This document shows, piece by piece, positions 1 to 5,251 of a DNA stretch of 6,066 bases (positions are counted from its first letter, which is position 1; each line of letters opens with the position of its first letter). Source of the DNA: Roseburia sp. (GTDB taxonomy: Bacteria > Bacillota > Clostridia > Lachnospirales > Lachnospiraceae). Made by a program: the position numbers and the translations under genes. The DNA is taken from the NCBI GenBank assembly GCA_017621905.1, contig JAGASC010000140.1, positions 1-6,066 of the forward strand, written 5' to 3'. Under the pieces are notes generated by a model. It searched no databases. It worked only from the letters and a program-made list of their open reading frames with translations, and had not been told where the DNA came from.

Positions 1-569
1 AGCGTTTCTGCTGCTTTTACTGGGTCATCTCCAGTCACCATGACCAAATTAGCCGGATCCAGATTGACTGCCATTCCATTTGAACCGAGACTGTCTAAAA
101 ATCGCTTCAATCTTGCTGCGGGTTCCGGTCCGGTCTCTATGGCAAAATGGCCCCCGGCTTTTTTTGCATATTCCCCCAGTTCGCCGCAGGCTTCCTGAAG
201 TATGTGATAGGTTTCGCTGCTATCATCCTCCGGAATGACACCGGCATGGGTTGTGACGACCTGGCAGTCCAATTCCAATGCCAGATCTAAAACCCGTTTC
301 GAAGACTCGATACGCCACGCATTTTCTTCCCGTCTGGTAAAGCCATGCCCTCCGAAATCTCCGCAAAGCGCAGATACACAAAGTCCGTTGTCACGGATGA
401 TTTTCTTTTTTTCTCTGCGATCTGCTTCTTTCATGTTATCCGGGGACATTTCTCCGGAAACCGCATATAGCTGCACACCATCAGCTCCTAACCTTGCACA
501 GGTTTCAATGCTTTCCCGAAATGGCAGGTTCAGGCTGTCTGCCATGATACCGATTTGAAATTTGTTCAT
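1..569 (-). CDS. Sugar phosphate isomerase/epimerase-like TIM-barrel protein (3' end outside window)
   Basis: Reading on the minus strand from the ATG at 569-567, the frame stays open to the window edge. It gives 189 complete codons, starts MNKFQIGIMADSLNLP, and has no stop, so the C-terminus is missing; relatives are usually about 270-300 residues. It resembles the xylose-isomerase-like / AP-endonuclease-2-like TIM-barrel family (COG1082). Strands and motifs are spaced as expected: GADGVQLYAVSGE near residues 28-40, VVTTHAGVIPED with His108, FAIETGPEP with Glu145, and AVNLDPANLV with Asp171. Glu145 and Asp171 match the divalent-metal ligands of this fold; the later His and Glu ligands would lie beyond the window. 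The start is supported by AGGAGG at 585-580, ten bases upstream. It is the third gene of the operon, 18 bases after the preceding stop. Family members isomerise or epimerise ketoses, inosose or keto-sugar intermediates; the substrate here is unknown. The cytosolic location is inferred from the lack of a signal peptide. Confidence 0.85.
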   Translation of the reverse strand, partial: MNKFQIGIMADSLNLPFRESIETCARLGADGVQLYAVSGEMSPDNMKEADRREKKKIIRDNGLCVSALCGDFGGHGFTRREENAWRIESSKRVLDLALELDCQVVTTHAGVIPEDDSSETYHILQEACGELGEYAKKAGGHFAIETGPEPAARLKRFLDSLGSNGMAVNLDPANLVMVTGDDPVKAAET

Positions 570-587
570 TTGCAAATTTCCTCCTCA

Positions 588-1418
588 TTATACATTCATC
601 CATTCTCCCGGATGCTCTGTTGCCTTTATGCTGGCCTCGCGGACCGCCATGATAGCGATTGTTTCTTCATGAGATACTGGTATCTCGCCTGTCTCAAAGA
701 AATGAATCAGATTATCGATAAAAATTTTGAAGAAATCTGATTTCACTTCTACCCTTTGGCATCCGGTATCCAGAGACAAATTTGCTAAAAATGGGGAATC
801 TCCTCCGGTGCACAACATAGATGCCACTCGTCCGTCTTCCCATTCCAGTAAAAGCTGGGACCAGCAATCCTTTGTTGCTGCCATAACGCGTTTGACTGTG
901 CCTTGCATCAGCATGATCATCGGTTCCAGCTGATGGATGCTGTAGGTTTCTACTCCATTTGGTCCCCAGAAAGCAGCGGCATTTATCCTTCTTCCTTTTA
1001 ATGGTTGGTATTCATCGGCAAAGCGAAGCGCAGATGTGGAATAGCAAGGGGTGCCATATTCTTCCGCCAGCGCAAAGATTGATTCAGCTGCCTTCTTCGA
1101 TGGTGCAAAGGTTTTGTCGATGTATGTCTTTTTTCCTGACTTTAATGGCAGTTCTGAAAGTGTTTCATGCATTTCACAATTGTCCGGTGATAACACGACC
1201 AGTGCATCACTTTTTTCAATAACTTCTTCTATGGTCTGGCAAAGCTCGATATTGTGCTCCTCGCACCATTCTTCCGTGGTTTTTCCGCTGATTGGACTTG
1301 GAATCATTCCATAGGCATAGCAAACTTCTAATCTGCCCTGGCTTTGTTCTTTTATCATCTCGGGGTAGGTGTTTGCATGCCATTCATCCAGATAGTAATC
1401 AATAAATCCTATTTTCAT
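588..1418 (-). CDS. Divergent short Gfo/Idh/MocA-like oxidoreductase
   Basis: A 276-residue protein starting MKIGFIDYYLDEWHAN, with a perfect AAGGAGGATT ribosome binding site at 1430-1421 just before the ATG. The overall layout is that of a Gfo/Idh/MocA protein. It has an N-terminal Rossmann-like half: strand MKIGFID, then DALVVLSPDNCEMHETL near 71-87, then KKTYIDKTFAPS near 96-107. A C-terminal alpha/beta half follows. Several hallmarks are altered. The glycine-rich GxGxxG loop after the first strand is absent (FIDYYLDEW stands there). The usual EKP motif is replaced by DKT (101-103), which keeps only the lysine. The D-x-G-x-H-x-x-D segment becomes ETYSIHQLE (157-165), keeping His162. At 276 residues it is shorter than the usual 330-390. 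It could be a real dehydrogenase with a remodelled cofactor site, a non-NAD lyase/isomerase, or a partner subunit. The gene lies 97 bases after the canonical paralogue, with a hairpin between them, and 18 bases before the TIM-barrel gene. Confidence 0.8.
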   Translation of the reverse strand: MKIGFIDYYLDEWHANTYPEMIKEQSQGRLEVCYAYGMIPSPISGKTTEEWCEEHNIELCQTIEEVIEKSDALVVLSPDNCEMHETLSELPLKSGKKTYIDKTFAPSKKAAESIFALAEEYGTPCYSTSALRFADEYQPLKGRRINAAAFWGPNGVETYSIHQLEPMIMLMQGTVKRVMAATKDCWSQLLLEWEDGRVASMLCTGGDSPFLANLSLDTGCQRVEVKSDFFKIFIDNLIHFFETGEIPVSHEETIAIMAVREASIKATEHPGEWMNV

Positions 1419-1437
1419 CTAATCCTCCTTGTTTTCC

Positions 1438-1494
1438 GAAGGAAAATGCGACTGCCCGCCCTTTAGGTGCGTGAAGGGCAGAGGATTTTCCTTC
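1438..1494 (-). promoter_or_regulatory. Long intercistronic hairpin between the two oxidoreductase genes
   Basis: A perfect 10-bp inverted repeat (GAAGGAAAAT at 1438-1447 and ATTTTCCTTC at 1485-1494) encloses a second stem. That stem is either CTGCCC (1452-1457) with GGGCAG (1476-1481), or alternatively GCCCTT (1458-1463) with AAGGGC (1474-1479). It sits in the 97-base gap between the 352-aa and 276-aa genes, just upstream of the latter's ribosome binding site at 1430-1421, which stays unpaired. No T-run follows the stem in the direction of transcription, so it does not look like an intrinsic terminator. A role in mRNA processing or differential stability within the operon is inference. Confidence 0.55.
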
Positions 1495-1515
1495 CACAAA
1501 AAAATCTCTCATTCT

Positions 1516-2574
1516 TTACAGTACGATTTCTCTATGCTGCTCTGCGGAATCATAAATTGCCTGCATGATCTGAGATGTAATAACCGCTGTATCAATGTGG
1601 GATGGAAGCTTTTCGCCAGTTCGCACACAGCGTACAAAAGCATTGATCTCATTTTCAAACATAGGCTCGCTCTTTCCTTCCGGCACGTATTTCACAAAGG
1701 CCCCATTCTCTACGGTATACAGAGTGAAATCCCCGCCATACTGCAGACGGATACCACCTTTGTCACCCATAAAGTCAACCAGCATTTCATTCTCGTCAAT
1801 ATTCTGCGCCCATGCACCATGTACAGTAAAAATCGGTCCATCGGTACGAATCAAAGCCGTCACAGAATCCTCTACATCATAGATGCCATCCTTCACTGGC
1901 GGTCCTGCCCACATATCACGGTAGCTGTAACCCTCGATTTCTTTTCCGAGCTTACAGAAGGTCTCTCCGGACACGGTCAGTGGTTTCGGGTCGTCCAGGC
2001 AGTACATGACAAGGTCCAGAAAATGAACACCCCAGTCAATCAGTGCACCGCCTCCGGCGATTGCCTTCGTGGTAAATGCTCCGCCCAGTCCCGGGATGGA
2101 ACGATGGGAACGGAAGCTTAAATATACATGATAAACATCTCCTAAACGGCCTTCTTTGATATAATTGCGAATGCGGTTTACCTGATCATTGAAACGGTTT
2201 ACAACGCCGATGTTGAGAACTTTTCCGGTTTCATGCTGAACCTTCTGCATCTCCAATGCTTCCGGATAGGTTCTTGCCGCCGGTTTTTCACAGAGTACGT
2301 TTTTTCCGGCACGCATAGCATCGATGGCAATCGTGGCATGCATGTGGTTTGGTGTACAGACAGAAACCGCTTCGATTTCTTCATCAGCCAGTACCTCGTG
2401 ATAGTCTGTCACAGCAATCCCGCATCCGTATTTCTCCACTGCAGCGGCAGCTCGTTCCGGAATGATGTCACAAAAATACTTGATTGTTACGTTTTCGTTT
2501 TTCAGGTAGGCTGGAATGTGTGCACTATTCGCAATGGTTCCACAGCCTATGATTCCTACTTTTACCTTATCCAT
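1516..2574 (-). CDS. Gfo/Idh/MocA family NAD(P)-dependent oxidoreductase
   Basis: A complete 352-residue protein of normal family length. The N-terminal Rossmann domain begins KVGIIGCGTIANSAHIPAY, giving the GxGxxA dinucleotide-binding loop at residues 10-15. VSVCTPNHMHATIAIDAMRA and the family signature CEKPAA follow, with Glu96-Lys97-Pro98. The C-terminal domain carries GGGALIDWGVHFLDLV (174-189), in which Asp180 and His184 match the catalytic D-x3-H pair, with Lys97 completing the active site. It has no signal peptide, so it is cytosolic. Members oxidise or reduce a sugar, inositol or glycoside hydroxyl, or interconvert keto-sugars, using NAD(P). The exact substrate cannot be assigned; myo-inositol dehydrogenase is only one of several possibilities. 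The ATG at 2574 has an AAAGAGGT ribosome binding site at 2586-2579. This is the first intact gene of the operon, upstream of a divergent relative and a TIM-barrel isomerase. A truncated reading frame ends 23 bases before its start. Confidence 0.92.
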   Translation of the reverse strand: MDKVKVGIIGCGTIANSAHIPAYLKNENVTIKYFCDIIPERAAAAVEKYGCGIAVTDYHEVLADEEIEAVSVCTPNHMHATIAIDAMRAGKNVLCEKPAARTYPEALEMQKVQHETGKVLNIGVVNRFNDQVNRIRNYIKEGRLGDVYHVYLSFRSHRSIPGLGGAFTTKAIAGGGALIDWGVHFLDLVMYCLDDPKPLTVSGETFCKLGKEIEGYSYRDMWAGPPVKDGIYDVEDSVTALIRTDGPIFTVHGAWAQNIDENEMLVDFMGDKGGIRLQYGGDFTLYTVENGAFVKYVPEGKSEPMFENEINAFVRCVRTGEKLPSHIDTAVITSQIMQAIYDSAEQHREIVL

Positions 2575-2597
2575 GTTTACCTCTTTCTGCGCAGCTT

Positions 2598-2753
2598 TTA
2601 TTTTTGTTTTTCACTTGCGTTGCAGCGCGGACGCAAGCTTTCTTCTATTTTTTCTTTTGCATCCCAGGCAGCCAGAAATGCCAATCGGGCGTCCTCCAGC
2701 GTGATCCCGTCTTCGGGGCAGTCCTCAATCCGCTGTATCAGCGAATGGGCAAT
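2598..2753 (-). pseudogene. Probable 3' remnant of a lost upstream operon gene
   Basis: An open stretch of 51 codons ends in TAA at 2600-2598 and is closed upstream by an in-frame TAA at 2756-2754. It has no ATG and no ribosome binding site near its 5' end. The residues look like real protein, with an acidic amphipathic helical segment: HSLIQRIEDCPEDG (3-16), then TLEDARLAFLAAWDAKEKIE (18-37), then a basic tail. Above about 2755 the sequence becomes AT-rich and non-coding in every frame. The stop lies 23 bases before the ATG of the 352-aa oxidoreductase, a normal operon spacing. This fits the C-terminal end of a gene that once preceded that oxidoreductase and lost its 5' part by deletion. I do not recognise the family. 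It could also be a small gene starting at a CTG or TTG codon, but I see no supporting ribosome binding site. Confidence 0.5.
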
Positions 2754-2784
2754 TTACCTTTTGGTAATTATTTGCTCTGACTTT

Positions 2785-2813
2785 AATATACTGAATATTG
2801 CCATTTGCTACAA
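2785..2813 (-). promoter_or_regulatory. Candidate promoter for the oxidoreductase/isomerase operon
   Basis: On the minus strand, TTGTAG (2813-2808) and TATATT (2790-2785) are separated by 17 bases. The -10 matches the consensus at five of six positions and the -35 at only three (TTG). The site lies in AT-rich DNA after the terminator of the preceding transcription unit and upstream of the remnant frame and the first oxidoreductase gene. A promoter is expected in this region, and this is the best pair I found. The weak -35 would be compatible with an activator-dependent catabolic operon, but I see no convincing operator beside it. Confidence 0.35.
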
Positions 2814-2900
2814 GCGACAGGGTTGACTACCTATGTGTCCAAATTTTACTTTTTGCTCTATATTAAAAAATATTAAGCCTGAAAATTTGAAAATTTTTCC

Positions 2901-2938
2901 AGAAAAAAACACCTCTAAAATTTCTTTCAGAAGTGTTT
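2901..2938 (-). terminator. Intrinsic terminator of the spermidine-synthase-like gene
   Basis: In minus-strand RNA, AAACACTTCT (2938-2929) pairs with AGAGGTGTTT (2916-2907), ten pairs including one G-U wobble, around a 12-base loop. The transcript runs through seven consecutive T at 2909-2903. It starts 20 bases after the TAA of the 531-aa gene and separates that gene from the sugar operon. Confidence 0.85.
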
Positions 2939-2957
2939 CTCAATCTTTTTTATTATT

Positions 2958-4553
2958 TCACATACTGTCCAGCAGGCCCTTAAGCCCACCTTCCCGGAAT
3001 GTTTCCTTATAATACTCTATTTCATTTCTAATCAGGCTATCAATTACCTGCATACCTAAAAGTTCCACCGGAGCCTTGTCATCGGTCAGCAAATATTCTC
3101 CCTTTTCATAGGGAATCAGCTTCTCTCCGGCTTTGTTTAACATCACTTTCAATTCCTCCGACTCCAGTACATCCAAGGATTCCTCCATGGCGGTCAGCAT
3201 GTTTGGATTAGCACTTGCGAACAATTCCCGGTTCGTGGAACCTGCCACGTCCACCGTATACACGTAAGGAAATACCGTGGCTATGGTATCTGCCAGATAA
3301 TCATTGATATTGCCTTCCTCACTGGAATACATATTCATATTTACCACCATGACGCCGCCATCCTTCAAATGCTCCTTTACCATGGTAAAAAATTCCACAG
3401 AGGACATCTGAAAGGGTATGGTAATATCCTGATAAGCGTCCACCATAATAACGTCATATTTCGTGTCCACCGCCTGCAGATAGGCCCGACCGTCATAAGT
3501 GGTCACCTTCATAGAGTCCGACATTTCAAAATATTCTTTCGCCAGCGAAGTTATTTTCTCGTCAATCTCCACTCCTTCAATATTCACACCCTGAAAATAC
3601 TTTTCGCATTGATATGCAAAGGTCCCCGTTCCCATACCAAGGACAAGAATATCCGCACCCTCCTGCACATTTGCCATAGTGGGCGCAAGCAACGCATAAT
3701 CATAATACATTCCCGTCAGTGAGTCTTCTTTCATCCGGATGGACTGAACGCCGAACAGTACGTTCGTGGAAAGAATTACGCTTCGGTCTGTCTCCTTTAC
3801 CTGCAAATAATTATAGATGGATTCACCCTCGTATGCCAAATCCTTCTCCCAAAAAACAAATTTTCCGGAATGACCAAAAATACAACACAGCAGAAATAAT
3901 ATGGCAGAAACTATACAAAGGATAGGTCTTTTTCCCTTACTGATAAAATAAACAAGCGCCAGTGTCAGCAGAATTCCGGAAAAAATGAGAAAAGTTACTG
4001 CTGTTCCCACCGCAGGAATGGTCACAAAGGTAGGCAAAAAGGTGCCGATGATGCTTCCGATTGTCTGGAAAGCTTCCATGGCTCCCACCACCTTGCCGCT
4101 CTCGTCAAGGCTGTCCACCGTATATTTAATCAGACAAGGCGTAACGGTTCCCAGCAAAAATAAAGGAAATACGAATATCGCCATGCAGGCCAGAAACGCC
4201 GCCACAATCAAAAAATTATTGCTGACCGTCAGTACGAGCACGCCGGAAATCCCAAGGATAATATATTTTCCAAACAGCGGAATCGCGCCGATCCAAAGAG
4301 CCGCAATGACCAGCCGAAAATATAATTTCCCGGGATCAGGATCCTTGTCTGCCCTTCTGCCGCCCCAGATATTTCCCAGTGCCATAGCGATCATTATGGT
4401 TCCAATGATGATGGTCCAGACAATCTGTGAGGAACTAAAATAAGGGGCTAATAGCCTGCTGGCTCCCAGTTCCACAGCCATAACGGACATTCCGGAGAAA
4501 AATTCTGTCAGATATAAATAATACTTGTTTTTTAATATGTTGCGCTTTTCCAT
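2958..4553 (-). CDS. Membrane-anchored spermidine synthase-like protein (fused membrane/spermidine synthase)
   Basis: A 531-residue two-part protein. Residues about 12-226 are strongly hydrophobic and form roughly seven or eight membrane segments, with short charged loops such as GGRRADKDPDPGK (64-76). Residues about 240-510 form a cytosolic class-I methyltransferase-like spermidine synthase domain. It carries ILVLGMGTGTFAYQ (glycine loop Gly306-Gly310), VEIDE (328-332), TYDGRAYL (352-359) and YDVIMVDAYQD (366-376). Near the C-terminus is LTDDKAPVELL (489-499), a motif I associate with this fused family. True aminopropyltransferases carry a D-(S/T)-(S/T)-D-P catalytic stretch; here it reads DAYQD, so polyamine synthesis is doubtful. 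Automatic annotation would say spermidine synthase or fused MFS/spermidine synthase; the true substrate is unknown. The ATG at 4553 has AGGTAGG at 4565-4559. It forms a single-gene unit between the rpsU terminator and its own terminator. Confidence 0.85.
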   Translation of the reverse strand: MEKRNILKNKYYLYLTEFFSGMSVMAVELGASRLLAPYFSSSQIVWTIIIGTIMIAMALGNIWGGRRADKDPDPGKLYFRLVIAALWIGAIPLFGKYIILGISGVLVLTVSNNFLIVAAFLACMAIFVFPLFLLGTVTPCLIKYTVDSLDESGKVVGAMEAFQTIGSIIGTFLPTFVTIPAVGTAVTFLIFSGILLTLALVYFISKGKRPILCIVSAILFLLCCIFGHSGKFVFWEKDLAYEGESIYNYLQVKETDRSVILSTNVLFGVQSIRMKEDSLTGMYYDYALLAPTMANVQEGADILVLGMGTGTFAYQCEKYFQGVNIEGVEIDEKITSLAKEYFEMSDSMKVTTYDGRAYLQAVDTKYDVIMVDAYQDITIPFQMSSVEFFTMVKEHLKDGGVMVVNMNMYSSEEGNINDYLADTIATVFPYVYTVDVAGSTNRELFASANPNMLTAMEESLDVLESEELKVMLNKAGEKLIPYEKGEYLLTDDKAPVELLGMQVIDSLIRNEIEYYKETFREGGLKGLLDSM

Positions 4554-4802
4554 AAATACCTACCTTTTCTGCTCCAGTTCTTTTACGTTCAGTTTCTGTT
4601 TCTATTCGCTTACCTGTATTTTCACGTTCTTATCAAAAAAAATCACGCTAAACTATATATTATTATTCTCCTCTAGTTACCACGATTTAGCAAGTACTTT
4701 TTGCACTTGCTTCAGGATAAACGCATCAATTTTATTATTTTTCATACAGTTCGGGGTATATACGAAAAAATTGCGCACTTGGATCCACTTTCTATTGTCC
4801 TG
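4554..4802 (-). other. Gene-free leader of the spermidine-synthase-like gene
   Basis: This stretch of about 250 bases lies between the rpsU terminator and the 531-aa gene. It contains no clear gene. A hairpin occupies 4690-4710. Stem GCTAAA (4691-4686) could pair with TTTAGC (4652-4647), four bases before a run of eight T (4642-4635); this would partly compete with the hairpin. Two tiny frames overlap here: GTG at 4788 with 17 codons, and ATG at 4745 with 22 codons. The only -10-like element I would name is TATAGT (4657-4652), with a poor GTAACT (4680-4675) 17 bases upstream. The promoter is therefore unresolved. Confidence 0.45.
4690..4710 (-). promoter_or_regulatory. Compact hairpin in the leader
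   Basis: In minus-strand RNA, GCAAGTGC and GTACTTGC form eight pairs (one G-U) around an AAAAA loop. No T-run follows directly, so it is not a stand-alone terminator. It overlaps the 22-codon reading frame of the leader. It may be an antitermination or mRNA-stability element, or an operator of dyad type on the DNA; the sequence does not decide. Confidence 0.4.
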
Positions 4803-4838
4803 AAAAAAAGAACTACCGCTCACACGGTAGTTCTTTTT
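4803..4838 (-). terminator. Intrinsic terminator of rpsU
   Basis: A perfect 14-bp stem pairs AAAAAGAACTACCG (4838-4825 on the minus strand) with CGGTAGTTCTTTTT (4818-4805) around a 6-base loop. A run of seven T ends at 4803. It starts eight bases after the rpsU stop codon. The A-rich side opposite the T-run would let it work in both directions, but no plus-strand gene converges on it. Confidence 0.95.
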
Positions 4839-4845
4839 GCACACA

Positions 4846-5022
4846 TTAATTGTATTTTCTTTTTCTTGCTGCTTCAGATTTTTTCTTACGTTTTACGCTT
4901 GGTTTCTCGTAGTGTTCTCTCTTACGAATCTCCTGCTGGATACCTGCTTTTGCGCAGTTTCTCTTGAAACGACGTAAAGCGCTATCTAAAGTCTCGTTTT
5001 CTTTTACAATTACACTAGACAT
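4846..5022 (-). CDS. rpsU: 30S ribosomal protein bS21
   Basis: A complete 58-residue protein, MSSVIVKENETLDSALRRFK at the start and ending in a lysine/arginine-rich tail (KRKKKSEAARKRKYN). The family signature ETLDSALRRFKRNCAKAG is intact and the length is typical of Firmicute bS21. The protein binds the small ribosomal subunit near the 3' end of 16S rRNA and helps translation initiation. I chose the ATG at 5022-5020 over an in-frame ATG 42 bases upstream. The family begins at this methionine, and an AGGTG ribosome binding site lies at 5034-5030, seven bases away. The extra N-terminal residues from the upstream start resemble nothing in the family. The gene has its own strong promoter and terminator, and follows alaS by 229 bases. 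Confidence 0.97.
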   Translation of the reverse strand: MSSVIVKENETLDSALRRFKRNCAKAGIQQEIRKREHYEKPSVKRKKKSEAARKRKYN

Positions 5023-5044
5023 TATCTCACACCTAACCTCCCTC

Positions 5045-5071
5045 CAGTTGTGTATTGTGCACATTCAACTG
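5045..5071 (-). promoter_or_regulatory. Possible 5'-UTR stem-loop of rpsU
   Basis: In minus-strand RNA, CAGTTG (5071-5066) can pair with CAACTG (5050-5045) across a 15-base loop. It lies within the predicted rpsU leader of about 70 bases, just upstream of two SD-like G-rich stretches. The stem is short, so structure or autoregulation by bS21 is only a possibility. Confidence 0.25.
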
Positions 5072-5100
5072 TTTGGGTAATATTTACTGCACTGTAAAAC

Positions 5101-5128
5101 ATTATAGCACATATTTTTTTTTCGTCAA
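5101..5128 (-). promoter_or_regulatory. Strong sigma-A promoter of rpsU
   Basis: The minus strand has TTGACG (5128-5123), a 16-base A-rich spacer, and a perfect TATAAT (5106-5101) preceded by TGC, an extended -10. Transcription would begin near 5094, giving a leader of about 70 bases before the rpsU ATG. It is the best promoter in the window and fits a highly expressed ribosomal protein. Confidence 0.9.
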
Positions 5129-5251
5129 CTGTTTTTACACAATTCGGAAAAATTCAGACAATTTCATCCTTTTGCTCAATCTGTCATTCGGAGTTTTCGT
5201 CCAACCAAACCGTTGCGCCAAACTGTTATTTTGAAATTTTATCAGTAAGCC

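Noticed and set aside
1495..1538. T-run after the 352-aa gene stop as an intrinsic terminator
   Set aside because: The only stem before it is about seven A/T-rich pairs with an 18-base loop, and the downstream genes have operon-like arrangement.
1429..2121. 230-aa plus-strand open frame opposite the first oxidoreductase
   Set aside because: It lies fully antisense to a gene with clear family motifs and a ribosome binding site, and its translation has no recognisable domain or start signal.
2233..2826. 197-aa plus-strand open frame across the operon head
   Set aside because: It is antisense to the N-terminus of the 352-aa oxidoreductase and the remnant frame, with low-complexity Cys/Phe/Ser-rich sequence and no ribosome binding site.
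2823..2857. Plus-strand TTGACT as a promoter -35
   Set aside because: No acceptable -10 occurs 16-18 bases downstream, and there is no plus-strand gene to serve.
5023..5064. Upstream ATG that would extend bS21 by 14 residues
   Set aside because: bS21 proteins begin at the MSSVIVKENETL methionine, and the better-placed ribosome binding site serves that start.
5135..5251. Terminator after alaS
   Set aside because: Short complementary words (GACA/TGTC, CAGA/TCTG) exist, but they form no contiguous GC-rich stem followed by a T-run.
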